This document shows, in pieces, positions 1 through 8,427 of a DNA stretch of 52,351 bases. Below the pieces are notes generated by a model. The model was not told the origin of the DNA and ran no database searches. It was given only the letters and a program-made list of their open reading frames with translations. The translations under genes were made by a program, and so were the position numbers. Location of the stretch: assembly GCA_003023565.1 (NCBI GenBank), contig PXSA01000019.1, positions 1 through 52,351 on the forward strand. The letters are read 5' to 3'. Numbering within the stretch: the first letter of the stretch is position 1; every line of letters begins with the position of its first letter. Origin of the DNA: Halobacteriales archaeon QS_9_68_17 (lineage in GTDB: Archaea; Halobacteriota; Halobacteria; Halobacteriales; Natronoarchaeaceae).

Positions 1-99
1 TTAATCGCGCCGGCGCTTCGGCCGTCGCCGCTCCGCTCGCCGATAAGCGATCTGACGGGCCGCCCCACGTTTATGCCCGCTCCCGTGGTGCATCTATGT

Positions 100-438
100 A
101 TGTCTGGAGGAGGGGAGACACCGAGCGCGGAAGGAGAGTCCGAAGCCGAAAAGCAGGTCAACCAGCTCGACCTCGGGCAGGTGGTGTACGACGAGGACGG
201 GCAGGCACTGGGCGAGATCCGGGGCTTCGAGAAGGGCGGTTTCTTCGTCACCACGCGCGAAGGCGTCGAGAGCCTGAGCGTCGAACACGCCCGTTCCGGT
301 CACGACTTCGGCGAGGCCGAACTGATGTGGCGCTGCACCGAGTGCGGCGAGATGGGTGAGATAGGCGACGGCCTGCCGGACGAGTGCCCCGGCTGCGGCG
401 AACCGAAGGAAGCGCTGATGTACTGGACGGAGGACTGA
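100..438 (+). CDS. DUF7130-type rubredoxin-like zinc-ribbon protein
   Basis: Small acidic haloarchaeal protein of 112 residues; function unknown. The N-terminal two thirds resemble a beta-barrel module (VVYDEDGQALGEIRGF, then GGFFVTTREGVE). The C-terminus has two cysteine pairs, CTEC and CPGC, separated by about 15 residues, a rubredoxin-like knuckle that probably binds zinc or iron. I start it at the ATG at 100. An in-frame ATG at 73 would add nine unlike residues. It stops 25 bases before the reductase gene on the same strand, so the two may be co-transcribed. The family assignment is from memory of the conserved region around SVEHARSGHDFGEAELMWRC. Confidence 0.8.
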   Translation: MSGGGETPSAEGESEAEKQVNQLDLGQVVYDEDGQALGEIRGFEKGGFFVTTREGVESLSVEHARSGHDFGEAELMWRCTECGEMGEIGDGLPDECPGCGEPKEALMYWTED

Positions 439-463
439 TTACCGCCCGCCGAGACGGGCCGGT

Positions 464-1363
464 ATGGACATCGTCGTCTTCGGCGCGGGGAGCCTCGGGA
501 GCCTCGTGGGCGGCCTCCTCGCGCAGGCACACGAAGTGACGCTGGTCGGGCGCGACCCGCACGTCGCGGCCGTCGCCGACGGCGGCCTGACGGTCGAGGG
601 GGCGTTCGACGTCTCCGTGACGCCGGACGCGACCACCGGCGGGACCGGCCTGCGCGCCGACCTCGCTCTCGTGACGGTCAAGGCGTACGACACGACCGAG
701 GCCGCCCGGACGCTCGCGACGGGGGAGTACGGCGCGGCGCTCTCGCTCCAGAACGGGATGGGCAACGAGGCGACGCTCGACGAGTTCCTCGACTGCCCGG
801 TGCTCGCCGGTACGGCGACCTACGGAGCGGTCCGCAGCGGCCCCGGCCGCGTCGAGTGCACGGGCGTCGGCGAGGTCGCGCTCGGTCCGTGCGAGGGCGG
901 CGACTCGGCGGCCGCGGCCCGCGCCGCCCGCGCGTTCCGCCGGGCCGACCTGAACACGACGGTCCACGGCGACATGCCCCGCCGCCTCCGGGAGAAACTG
1001 GCCGTCAACGCCGGTATCAACGCCGTCACCGCGCTCTCGCGGGTCGAGAACGGCGCGCTGCTCGACGGTCCCGCCAACGACCTCACACGGTCGGCGGCCC
1101 GCGAAACCGCCCGCGTCGCCCGCGCGGCCGACGTCTCGCTCCCGAACCGCGTCGCCCTCGCCGCCGTCGAGGAGGTGGCGACGGCGACCGCCGACAACGA
1201 CTCCTCGATGCTGCAGGACGTCCGCGGCGGCCGGCGGACGGAGGTCGACGCGATCAACGGCTACGTCGTCGACCGCGCGGCCGAGTTCGGCCTCGACGCG
1301 CCGGTCAACCGGACGCTGACGGCGCTTCTCGGGGCCTGGGAGCGAGAACGGGACCTGCGCTAA
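464..1363 (+). CDS. panE: 2-dehydropantoate 2-reductase (ketopantoate reductase family)
   Basis: Predicted cytosolic NAD(P)H-dependent reductase that converts 2-dehydropantoate to pantoate for coenzyme A synthesis. The protein (299 residues) opens with a Rossmann fold, VVFGAGSLGSLVGG, at residues 4-17. The family lysine lies in LALVTVKAYDT near residue 70, and a second conserved block, REKLAVNAGINAVTAL, near residue 180, begins the helical C-terminal domain. DVRGGRRTEVDAINGYVV near residue 250 is the usual C-terminal signature. Length is normal. The family also includes reductases of other 2-oxo acids, so the substrate is inferred. It follows the rubredoxin-like gene by 25 bases. Confidence 0.85.
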   Translation: MDIVVFGAGSLGSLVGGLLAQAHEVTLVGRDPHVAAVADGGLTVEGAFDVSVTPDATTGGTGLRADLALVTVKAYDTTEAARTLATGEYGAALSLQNGMGNEATLDEFLDCPVLAGTATYGAVRSGPGRVECTGVGEVALGPCEGGDSAAAARAARAFRRADLNTTVHGDMPRRLREKLAVNAGINAVTALSRVENGALLDGPANDLTRSAARETARVARAADVSLPNRVALAAVEEVATATADNDSSMLQDVRGGRRTEVDAINGYVVDRAAEFGLDAPVNRTLTALLGAWERERDLR

Positions 1364-1375
1364 GGTCGCTGCGAG

Positions 1376-1639
1376 TCAGGCCCGGGCGACGACCCACAGC
1401 GCGGCGAGGCCGCCGACCGCCAGCGCGAACCAGTAGCCCGCGAAACAGCGGGGGAGCGCGAAGAACACCCAGCCCGGGTACGCGAACCCCGTCGCCGAGG
1501 CGAGCGCCCGCGGCGAGGCGGCTATCGTCTCGGTCGACTCGTCGAACCGCTCGACCCGATCGCGGGCGCGCTCGACGCTGAACCGGTCGGTCCGGCGACC
1601 GGCGCGACGACCCCCAGCACGCCGCGTCGGTAGCGTCAC
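1376..1639 (-). CDS. Small membrane protein, unknown function
   Basis: An 87-residue ORF starting with GTG, eight bases after the sulfatase-type gene on the same strand. The N-terminal half is basic. The C-terminal half, from about residue 50 (YPGWVFFALPRCFAGYWFALAVG), is hydrophobic and could form one or two membrane helices ending at the C-terminus. I do not recognise a family. Tight spacing and the membrane-like composition support it as a real gene, but GC-rich DNA yields many spurious ORFs, so support is modest. Confidence 0.4.
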   Translation of the reverse strand: MTLPTRRAGGRRAGRRTDRFSVERARDRVERFDESTETIAASPRALASATGFAYPGWVFFALPRCFAGYWFALAVGGLAALWVVARA

Positions 1640-1647
1640 CCGTCACG

Positions 1648-3150
1648 TCAGTCGATGTAGCCGAGGTCCTGCAGTCGGTCCTTCGCGTCCTCGCTCATGT
1701 CGTTTAGCACGGCCTCGTCGGTGCCGGCGGCGTCGCCCTCCCAGGGGCCGCCGACCCGGTCCTCGAAGCGCGAGAGCGCCGCCTCCACCTCGGCGACGGC
1801 CTCGTCGTCGCCGCCGGCGAGGTCCTCCGTCTCGCCGGGGTCGGAATCGAGCCGGTAGGCCTCGTCCGGGATGCGCTCGTTCCGGACGTACTTCGCGTCC
1901 GGCCGGCGCGCGGCACGCATCCGCGAGTAGAACCGCGAGTCGCGGTCGACCGTGACCCCGGCGGCGCTGGCCTTCTGCTTTAATTGCTTCAGTTCGACGA
2001 CGGGGCGTGAGTACTCCACGAAGGCGAACTCCCCCTCGTCGAACTCACGGTGGTCGTCCGAGAGTAGCGACCGCCGGTCGTCGAGCGACACCGCGTCGGG
2101 GTCGTCGGGGTCGACGCCCGCGTGGTCCAACACGGTGTGGTAGAGGTCCAGCAGTTCGACCTGCCGTTCGTAGCGCTCCGCGTCCAGACCCGGGTGCTTG
2201 ACCATGAGCGGGACGTTCACCAGCGGGTCGTAGATGCAGAACTCGTGACCGTACAGGTCGTGCTCGCCGTGGAGCTCGCCGTGGTCGGCGCAGACGACGA
2301 CGAGCGTGTCCTCCCAGCGGCCCGCCTCCCGGAGCGAGTCGAACAGCCGCTCCAGTTGGGCGTCGATGTGGCGGATCTCCGCGTCGTACAGGCCGCGGAT
2401 GTCGTCGAACTCCTCGTCGGGGACGTCGCGAGCGCCGCAGTTGTACTCCTTGGAGTTCTGGCAGACGTCGGACGAGTCGACCCCCGGTGCGAACTCGGAT
2501 CCGTACTCCTCCGGCGGGTGGTAGGGGAGGTGGGCGTCCATCAAGTTGATGAACGCGAAGAAGTTCTCGTCCTCGTCGACGCCGTCGACGAACTCCCGTG
2601 TCCGGTCTATCACCTGCGGCGTCTTCGAGTCCGACCCCTCGCCGCTGGCGAAGTACTCGTGGAACTCGTTGCCGACGCTGACCAGCCAGTCGGCGGCCTT
2701 CCGGAGGCGTTCGTCGTCGTTCATCGTCTTCCAGGCCTTCGCGAGCGGGCCGCTCAGGAACTCGCCGGGCATCACCTGGAAGAAGTTGTCCTGGTCGTCG
2801 AACCCGTCGGTGAGATGGGTGTACGGCGTGATCCAGGCGTTCGAGGAGTAACAGGCGCTCGCGTGCGTGTCGGAGAGGCTCTCGGCGAGCGTCGCCGCGC
2901 CCTCGAGATAGGGGTTCTCCTGGTTCGCGTCGTGCTCGTTCGGATACAGTCCCGTGAACAGCGAGGCGTGGACCGGGAGCGTCCAGGGGGCCGGCGCGAC
3001 TGCCTGCTCGAAGACGGCGGCCTCCTCCGCGAAGGCTGCAAGCCCCGGCGTCGTCGGCCGGTCGTACCCGTAGACGGAGAGGTGGTCCTTCCGGACGGTA
3101 TCCATCACGACGAAGAGCACGTCTCGCCCCGATGCGTCCGCGTCAGTCAT
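1648..3150 (-). CDS. Sulfatase-family (alkaline phosphatase superfamily) hydrolase
   Basis: A 500-residue soluble hydrolase of the sulfatase/phosphatase superfamily. Metal-binding positions are visible as VVMDTVRKDHLSVYG near residue 15 and CADHGELHGEHDLYGH near residue 290. The nucleophile region near residue 55 reads APWTLPVHASLFTGLYP. It has threonine where classical sulfatases have the cysteine that becomes formylglycine, so ester hydrolysis by another route (phosphatase or phosphotransferase type) is possible. Haloarchaea carry several such paralogues, often linked to glycan metabolism; nothing here fixes the substrate. A TATA-like stretch (ttttaacgc on the gene strand, near 3175) lies about 25 bases before the ATG. 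Confidence 0.85.
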   Translation of the reverse strand: MTDADASGRDVLFVVMDTVRKDHLSVYGYDRPTTPGLAAFAEEAAVFEQAVAPAPWTLPVHASLFTGLYPNEHDANQENPYLEGAATLAESLSDTHASACYSSNAWITPYTHLTDGFDDQDNFFQVMPGEFLSGPLAKAWKTMNDDERLRKAADWLVSVGNEFHEYFASGEGSDSKTPQVIDRTREFVDGVDEDENFFAFINLMDAHLPYHPPEEYGSEFAPGVDSSDVCQNSKEYNCGARDVPDEEFDDIRGLYDAEIRHIDAQLERLFDSLREAGRWEDTLVVVCADHGELHGEHDLYGHEFCIYDPLVNVPLMVKHPGLDAERYERQVELLDLYHTVLDHAGVDPDDPDAVSLDDRRSLLSDDHREFDEGEFAFVEYSRPVVELKQLKQKASAAGVTVDRDSRFYSRMRAARRPDAKYVRNERIPDEAYRLDSDPGETEDLAGGDDEAVAEVEAALSRFEDRVGGPWEGDAAGTDEAVLNDMSEDAKDRLQDLGYID

Positions 3151-3214
3151 GTCTATCGGGGGTAGCCCGAGCGTTAAAAAGACTGCTTATCGCCGTCCGC
3201 GATGGTCACCGGCG

Positions 3215-3574
3215 TCAGAACGGGGCCTGCGGGCCCTCGTCCGCTGCGCCGTCGTCGTCGTCGACCGTCTCGCCGGGGAACGACGGCTCCATGCCGCCAC
3301 CCATCCCGCCACCGCCGCCGGTGTCCGCGTGAACCTGGTCGATCTCCGGGATCTCCTTGACCATGCGGCTCTTGATGGCCTGAATGGTCATCGGGGAGAT
3401 GCCACAGCCCGAGCACGCGCCGCCGAGCTGGATGGAGACCTCGCCGGTCTCGCGGTCGATGTCCTGAATGGCGGCGCTGCCGCCGTGCATCTGGATCTGC
3501 GGGAAGTTCCGTCGCAGGAAGTTCGACACCCGCTCTTTCAGGTCGTCGCCGTCCTCTTTGGCGTCAGTACTCAT
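3215..3574 (-). CDS. NifU C-terminal-domain iron-sulfur scaffold protein
   Basis: A 119-residue stand-alone NifU-like (Nfu) domain that likely carries and delivers Fe-S clusters. The motif GGACSGCGISPMTIQ near residues 51-65 supplies the CxxC pair that bridges a cluster between two subunits. The segment NFLRRNFPQIQMHGG is the usual start of the domain. The C-terminus is glycine-rich and then acidic, and is probably disordered. A TATA-like box (acaaaagg on the gene strand) about 28 bases upstream supports this start with little or no leader. Confidence 0.9.
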   Translation of the reverse strand: MSTDAKEDGDDLKERVSNFLRRNFPQIQMHGGSAAIQDIDRETGEVSIQLGGACSGCGISPMTIQAIKSRMVKEIPEIDQVHADTGGGGGMGGGMEPSFPGETVDDDDGAADEGPQAPF

Positions 3575-3639
3575 GGATACGGGTTGGGGGCCAGCACCCT
3601 TGAACCTTTTGTGCTACTGGTTCGTTCGCCGCGCTCGGT

Positions 3640-4011
3640 TCACTCGAACCCGAACGTTTCCCGGATCTCGGCTTCGATCTCGCCGACGTAGACGTCGAGC
3701 ACCTCGTGGAGCCTTTCCTCCTCGACGACGATGCCGCGGACGCGCTCCGCAGGGCTCTCGGGCAGGTCGATGCGGAACTCGCCGTCGTGTTCTCGCGGGC
3801 CTTGCCCGCTCGGATCGTCCGCGGAGCGTTGCTCCGCGCTACCCTCGTAAAACGGCTCGCTCTCGTTCAGGATCTGCTGGTCGATGGCGTGGATAAGCTC
3901 CGAGTCGTACGTCTCGTTCATCGTCTCGAAGGCGTTCCTGTACGCTCGCTGGAGCTCCGTGAAGTAGTGGACGTACTTGTCCTCGAACTTCTCGGGGTCG
4001 AAATCGGCCAT
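3640..4011 (-). CDS. DUF5783 family protein with hairpin-encoded insertion
   Basis: Conserved haloarchaeal protein of unknown function, 123 residues from the ATG at 4011 (MADFDPEKFEDKYVHYF). A TATA-like box (acttttgtcg on the gene strand, near 4038) about 27 bases upstream favours this start over the in-frame codon at 4038. Residues about 58-75 (SAEQRSADDPSGQGPREH) look inserted: family members as I recall them pass from SEPFYEG straight to DGEFR. The DNA of that insert (3795-3838) consists of two perfect hairpins. The rest reads as a compact acidic protein ending in IEAEIRETFGFE. Confidence 0.85.
   Translation of the reverse strand: MADFDPEKFEDKYVHYFTELQRAYRNAFETMNETYDSELIHAIDQQILNESEPFYEGSAEQRSADDPSGQGPREHDGEFRIDLPESPAERVRGIVVEEERLHEVLDVYVGEIEAEIRETFGFE
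3795..3838. repeat. Intragenic double hairpin in the DUF5783 gene
   Basis: Two adjacent perfect inverted repeats inside a coding region. On the plus strand GCGGGC pairs with GCCCGC across ctt (3795-3809), and GCGGAGC pairs with GCTCCGC across gtt (3821-3837). The block is in frame and adds about 18 residues of low-complexity sequence. Layout matches the blocks in hemC and the amidotransferase gene. Confidence 0.7.
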
Positions 4012-4096
4012 GCGGGGGAGAACGAACCGGGTCGACAAAAGTCGGGCGATCCCCTCGTTCGAGGCTCAAACGGCGATTTCACCCTACGGTGGCCTC

Positions 4097-4657
4097 ATGA
4101 GGCCCGTCCGCGTTTGTTCCCACGTGTCCGGGACTCACGAAACAATATCGGATGCTGATGCCACCGTTGCCCGCTCAGCCGCCGGAACTGAAAAGCCGGT
4201 TTCACCGTGCGGGACAACCGTTAACTTCGAGGAGTATCGTGCTTCGGTCGAACCTCGAGATGGTCAGTCTAACGATACGGGAACTCGAACCCCCGAACCC
4301 GATCCCGGAGACTCAACACATGAAAACCCATTCGATCTCTCTGTCAGTTTCGCTGTCGGTCCCATTGATATCACCCACTCCCTTCAGGAGAACTCGATGA
4401 CCCATACTGATGATCACCGAGGGAATCGATTCTGGCATCACTGGGAAGTCCCGAGCAGAGATATGCCGGTCGGTTCCGATGACGCACACGGAGCGTCCGT
4501 CACTCTCGATACGCGTCTCCCGCCGGGGGAAGAGGTCACTGTCGCGGGATGGACGAGTTCGATGTACAGTTACACGGATCCTGGCTATGGGGGAACTGCT
4601 TTCGTAGAGACAGACGCGATAGGCGGATCCTGTGACTTCGACGTAGTGAACGACTGA
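4097..4657 (+). CDS. Hypothetical secreted-type protein, start uncertain
   Basis: An open frame with a low-complexity linker (NDTGTRTPEPDPGD) followed by a beta-rich C-terminal domain ending GGTAFVETDAIGGSCDFDVVND. The linker-plus-domain layout resembles haloarchaeal exported proteins, but I see no signal peptide or lipobox in this frame. Either the true start is elsewhere or the N-terminus has been lost. The ATG at 4097 is only one candidate; another in-frame ATG lies at 4397. It ends 20 bases before the lipoprotein gene on the same strand. The DNA here is less GC-rich than its neighbours. No family recognised. Confidence 0.4.
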   Translation: MRPVRVCSHVSGTHETISDADATVARSAAGTEKPVSPCGTTVNFEEYRASVEPRDGQSNDTGTRTPEPDPGDSTHENPFDLSVSFAVGPIDITHSLQENSMTHTDDHRGNRFWHHWEVPSRDMPVGSDDAHGASVTLDTRLPPGEEVTVAGWTSSMYSYTDPGYGGTAFVETDAIGGSCDFDVVND

Positions 4658-4677
4658 CCGTGTTACGGTGAATACGA

Positions 4678-5103
4678 ATGCCAAATAGCACGATACGCCG
4701 GCGGGAGCCGCTCGGACTTAGCGCTAGTGGCGTCGCGGGGCTTGCCGGTTGTCAGTCAGTCCTGAGCGAACAGGAATCCGATATAGCCCTTACCGTCACG
4801 AACGCGACCGACGAGAAACACGAAGTGTGGGTCCAGATGACCGGGAAAGACGACGATATCGACGACCCGGTCGGCGAAGAACTACTTTTGAACGAGAGAA
4901 TGTCCTACATGGTTGAAGCGACGATGCCGCAGGCGGAGTACACGCTGACTGTCAGCGTCAACGATGTCGATCCGTTCGTGGAACGAGCGGTAACGTGGTC
5001 CGTCACGGATATATCCTGCTCGAATCAGGGGTCGGCTACCGTCGTCCCCGGGGATGAGGATCCTTCGATAGTTTTCGATACTTCGATGTGCAACACAGGA
5101 TAG
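4678..5103 (+). CDS. Putative lipoprotein, unknown function
   Basis: A 141-residue predicted exported lipoprotein. The N-terminus has RRRE, then the hydrophobic run LGLSASGVAGLAGCQS, in which LAGC (residues 22-25) is a lipobox. Twin arginines followed by a short hydrophobic stretch suggest Tat export, the usual route for haloarchaeal lipoproteins. The mature part looks like a small beta-sandwich (SDIALTVTNATDEKHEVWVQ, AEYTLTVSVND) with two late cysteines that could pair. It follows another exported-type ORF by 20 bases. The composition is lower in GC than the core genes, which hints at acquisition. Confidence 0.65.
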   Translation: MPNSTIRRREPLGLSASGVAGLAGCQSVLSEQESDIALTVTNATDEKHEVWVQMTGKDDDIDDPVGEELLLNERMSYMVEATMPQAEYTLTVSVNDVDPFVERAVTWSVTDISCSNQGSATVVPGDEDPSIVFDTSMCNTG

Positions 5104-5741
5104 TCGGCCGACGATTCCGGGCTTTCTTTTTCGTATGGTTCGTCCGTGACTACCCTACACGCTCACGGCTGACGCCGTTCGTTGCGGGCAGGGTCGTCCG
5201 AGAGACGGAAGGTCAAGTCGACGGATCGACGTCACCGAAGGGTTACTGTGCTCGATTCCGTCCCGACGCCGTGATCCGCTCGTTTTCGCTACTGCTCTCA
5301 GTCCGACCGTTCACCTGTACCAGGCCGTTCTATATCGCGTTGATTAGTTTATTAGGCCGCCGTCCACAGGGTCGGCCCGTTTCAGAGAGGCCGGATAGTT
5401 GTTTTGTTCCGCGAACGGCGTCCGTCGTGTTCCGCGCGAGCGCCAACCGACCGCGCTCGTATGTAACAGAGATCCGGAACGGCCGTGTGAATCGGCGAAT
5501 CGACACCATCGGCCGTCGAAGGTGTGCTGTCACCGATGGCGCGCCTCGTAACTTTCGTCCACCGCCAATAAATCACATGTGGATATAAAAACGGGTCGCT
5601 CTTGTGTAGACTCGCGGAGTAGCGTGTTAACGATGGACATCTGAGAACGCGAGACAGCCTCTCCGCCCCCGAATACAGGCTTCTCAGGTGTTGAATCGTC
5701 CGCCGTCTCGCGGTTCCGCTGTACCACAGAAGAGCGTATTC
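5104..5741. other. Gene-free stretch, about 640 bases
   Basis: No reading frame here has a plausible protein. The ORFs present are arginine-rich in all frames and lack any recognisable motif. There are AT-rich patches near 5330-5360 and 5565-5595 that could be promoters, but no gene follows them. I saw no tRNA-like fold or long repeat. With the two exported-protein genes upstream it forms a lower-GC patch. Confidence 0.5.
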
Positions 5742-6107
5742 TTATCCCCGCAATGCGCCGCCGATAGCGCCGGCGATAGCACTGTCGAGCGCGAACAGGA
5801 CGGAGAGGAAGACGACGACGGCGGTGAGCCCCGCGCCGCCGACGACCGCGTTGACCGGTTCCGTAACGGTCAGGCCGAGCAGCAACGTCCCGACGAAGAC
5901 GAAGACAGCGATGATGAGACCACCGATAGCGCCCGCGAGCAGGCCGTGCCACGCTCCGCTCCCGAGGCCGCCGCCGCCGAGATAGCCGGCGAGGAAGCCG
6001 CCGATCAGTCCGCCGCCGATCTGGCCGATGACCGGGAGCGCGAGGCCGACGGTCGCGATCACGAGGCCGACGATGAAGCCGACCCCGACCGCTCGCCAGT
6101 CGGTCAT
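5742..6107 (-). CDS. DUF5518 family membrane protein
   Basis: A 121-residue integral membrane protein with four hydrophobic, glycine-rich helices: roughly residues 5-25, 28-45, 54-78 and 88-118. The glycine runs (GQIGGGLIGGFLAGYLGGGGLGSG) and the length are typical of the haloarchaeal DUF5518 family. Function is unknown. It starts at an ATG followed by TDWRAVGVGF. No neighbour on the same strand is close enough to suggest an operon. Confidence 0.8.
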   Translation of the reverse strand: MTDWRAVGVGFIVGLVIATVGLALPVIGQIGGGLIGGFLAGYLGGGGLGSGAWHGLLAGAIGGLIIAVFVFVGTLLLGLTVTEPVNAVVGGAGLTAVVVFLSVLFALDSAIAGAIGGALRG

Positions 6108-6226
6108 CGGTCGATCTCCCCGGTCGCTTTGCTGTCGGTCGCCGTGCGCGGTCGGTAGGATGGCATCACCGCGGCTAGCGGGGGGACACGTATTGTTATT
6201 GCGCGGGTAGCCCCGCTAAGGCCGGA

Positions 6227-7639
6227 CTACGACAACTGTTCGCCGACGACGTCGTCGACGCGTTCGACGAACTCCTCGCGCGTCCCCTCGGGGATCGTCG
6301 CGCCCGCGGCGACGTCGTGGCCGCCGCCGTCGCCGCCGACAGCGCGGGACGCCTCGGTCATCACGGCCGAGAGGTCGAGACCCTTTCGGGTCAGTCCCGG
6401 CGTCCCGCGCGCGGAGACTTTCACCTCGTCCTCGCCCTTCTCGGCGAACGCGACGATCGGTCGCCCGCGGTCGACGCCGTCGGTGCCGACGGCCATACCG
6501 GCGACGATGCCGACGATGGTCTCGCGGATGCGGTCGCCGGCGTCGAACCACTGGACGTGCTCCTCGCGGGTCACACCCTCCTCCCGCACCCACTGTAGCC
6601 CCTCGGAGAGGTTGCGGCGGTGGTTGGAGAGGAGAGTCCGTGCCCGGTCCAGCGCCCCGTCCCGGTCGCCGAGACAGACCGCGAGGCCGACGTCGGCCCG
6701 CTCGTAGCGGGCGGTCGCGTTGAGCAGCGTGGAGAACTCGCTCGCGTCGCGGAGTTCCGTGCCCGCCGGTTCGGCCGGGAGCGTGTACGTCGTGCCGAAC
6801 AGGGCGTCGATCTCGCCCGGACGGACGCCCTTGTCGATGGCGTGCTGGAGCAGGGCGTTCGTGAGCGTCCGTTTCTCCTCGTGGCTCAGGTCGACCCAGC
6901 AGCGCCAGTCGCCCCCCGATCGCAGCTCCAGACCGAGGCCGTCGAGGAAGCGGAGCGCGCCGTTCTGGTCGTTAGAGATGCCGGGGATCCGAACGTCCGT
7001 GGCGTACTCCAGCAGTTTCGGGAGCGGGCGGGTCTGTTTCCCGTAGAGCGCGAGGTCGGTGCCCGTCTCGACGGTGCCGGCCGCCTCCCCTTCGGTGACG
7101 ATCTTCCGGTTCGCACCGACGAGTTCCCCGTCGGTCGCCTGCATGTCGCCGACCGCACCGACGACGGCGAGGGCTGCGAGGTCGCGGTTGTCGCCGTCGG
7201 CGGGTTCCAGCGCGCGGGCGAGGACGTAACTCGCCCCCGCACCGGAGAGTTCCGACGACCCGTCGAGGCCGAACAGGAGGGGGTTGAGGTGGTGTTCCGT
7301 CGTCGCGTCCGCGGGCTGGTGGTGGTCGGCGATCACGGGGGTGAAGTCGCCCGCGGCCTCCCGCTCGGCGATGACCCCGAGTTGGCCGCTCCCGAAGTCG
7401 GTGAACAGGACGGTGTCGTAGTCGGTGGCGGCGATGCCCGCTATCTCCGCCTCGTCGAGTTGCTTGCTGAACAGCGTCCCGAAGGGGATCCCCGCCCGCT
7501 CCAGCGCGCTCGCGGCGACGGCGGCGCTGGTCAGGCCGTCGGCGTCGATGTGCGATGCGAGCAGCACCTCGTCGGCGGCGCGCAGTCGCTCTGCGCAGGC
7601 GTCGGCGCGGTCGGCCATCTCCGGGACGGGAGCGCTCAT
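6227..7639 (-). CDS. DHH-family phosphoesterase (RecJ-like)
   Basis: A 470-residue DHH/DHHA1 phosphoesterase of the archaeal RecJ-like group. The metal-binding motifs are SHIDADGLTSA at residues 29-39, an aspartate in LFTDFGSGQL, and VIADHHQPAD near residue 100. The C-terminal DHHA1 part carries a glycine-histidine motif, GGDGGGHDVAAGA. Relatives act as single-strand nucleases, some with the replicative helicase complex (GAN); others cleave small nucleotides, so the exact role is open. I use the ATG at 7639 because a TATA-like box (gtttaac on the gene strand, near 7670) lies about 28 bases upstream. The TTG at 7645 is an alternative. Confidence 0.85.
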   Translation of the reverse strand: MSAPVPEMADRADACAERLRAADEVLLASHIDADGLTSAAVAASALERAGIPFGTLFSKQLDEAEIAGIAATDYDTVLFTDFGSGQLGVIAEREAAGDFTPVIADHHQPADATTEHHLNPLLFGLDGSSELSGAGASYVLARALEPADGDNRDLAALAVVGAVGDMQATDGELVGANRKIVTEGEAAGTVETGTDLALYGKQTRPLPKLLEYATDVRIPGISNDQNGALRFLDGLGLELRSGGDWRCWVDLSHEEKRTLTNALLQHAIDKGVRPGEIDALFGTTYTLPAEPAGTELRDASEFSTLLNATARYERADVGLAVCLGDRDGALDRARTLLSNHRRNLSEGLQWVREEGVTREEHVQWFDAGDRIRETIVGIVAGMAVGTDGVDRGRPIVAFAEKGEDEVKVSARGTPGLTRKGLDLSAVMTEASRAVGGDGGGHDVAAGATIPEGTREEFVERVDDVVGEQLS

Positions 7640-7683
7640 CGCCAACTGGTTGGCTCCCCCTCTGGGTTAAACCTGTGGTCCGC

Positions 7684-8427
7684 TCACTCGCGGTAGGACG
7701 GGGCGGCCGCCTCGACCGCGGCGGTCGCGAGCGACTCGAACGCCGCCTCCTCGGGCACCACGTCGACCTCGATGCCGAGGCTCTCGGCGGTCTCCCGGGT
7801 CGGATCACCGATAGCGCCGACGACGGCGTCGTTCAGGCCGTCGACCGCCGCCTCGCGGACTCCGCGCTCCGCGGCGGCGTCGAGGAAGTGCTCGACGGTG
7901 AGCGAGGAGGTGAACAGGGCCGCGTCGAGGTCGCCGTCGGCGGCGAGTTCGACGGAGTCGCCGCTCCCCGCCGGCCTGACGAGGCGGTACAGCACCGTCT
8001 CGTGGACGTCCGCGCCCGCGTCCGCGAGGCCGTCGGTGAGCACGCCGCTCCCGTGGTCGCTGCGGGCGACCTCGACACGCTCGCCCGCGACGTCGTCCGC
8101 CAGCGCGGCGACGAGGCCGGCCGAGGAGTACTCCTCGGGGACGACGTCGACCTCCCACCCGACCTCGCGCATGGCGCGGGCGGTGCGCTCGCCGATGGCG
8201 ACGAGCGTCGCGTCGCCCGGCGTCCACCCCTCATCGTCGACGAGTTCGACGCCGGTCTTGCTGGTCATGACGACGTAGGGCGCGTCCTCGGGCGTCGCGC
8301 CGGTCGGTTCGACCGTGAGCATCGGGTCCGGGACGGGGTCGGCCCCCAGCGAGTCGAGCAGGGCGACCGCCTCGTCGATGCGCTCGTCGCCGGGGCGGAA
8401 GACGGCGGTGCGCACGTCGCGGTTCAC
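7684..8427 (-). CDS. hemD: Uroporphyrinogen-III synthase
   Basis: Cytosolic enzyme that closes hydroxymethylbilane, with inversion of ring D, to give uroporphyrinogen III. At 247 residues it has normal length and the loosely conserved two-lobe pattern of HemD: VRTAVFRPGDERIDEAVALL at the start, a middle YSSAGLVAAL segment, and DAALFTSSLTVEHFLDAA and AVVGAIGDPTRETAESLGIEVD toward the end. HemD is poorly conserved, so context matters: its GTG start overlaps the cobA stop (GTGA), and hemC lies just upstream in the same operon. Together they run from porphobilinogen to precorrin-2. Confidence 0.9.
   Translation of the reverse strand: MNRDVRTAVFRPGDERIDEAVALLDSLGADPVPDPMLTVEPTGATPEDAPYVVMTSKTGVELVDDEGWTPGDATLVAIGERTARAMREVGWEVDVVPEEYSSAGLVAALADDVAGERVEVARSDHGSGVLTDGLADAGADVHETVLYRLVRPAGSGDSVELAADGDLDAALFTSSLTVEHFLDAAAERGVREAAVDGLNDAVVGAIGDPTRETAESLGIEVDVVPEEAAFESLATAAVEAAAPSYRE

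Noticed and set aside
1..99. End of a minus-strand gene at the left edge (tta at 1-3)
   Set aside because: The frame leading into it has no start within a sensible distance, and the bases to 72 are GC-rich intergenic in character.
2122..3165. 347-codon plus-strand ORF antisense to the sulfatase-like gene
   Set aside because: Valine-rich shadow typical of the strand opposite an acidic protein; no motif.
5104..5741. ORF of 166 codons in the gene-free stretch (5088-5588)
   Set aside because: Arginine-rich, begins inside the lipoprotein gene, and has neither domain nor signal; likely chance.
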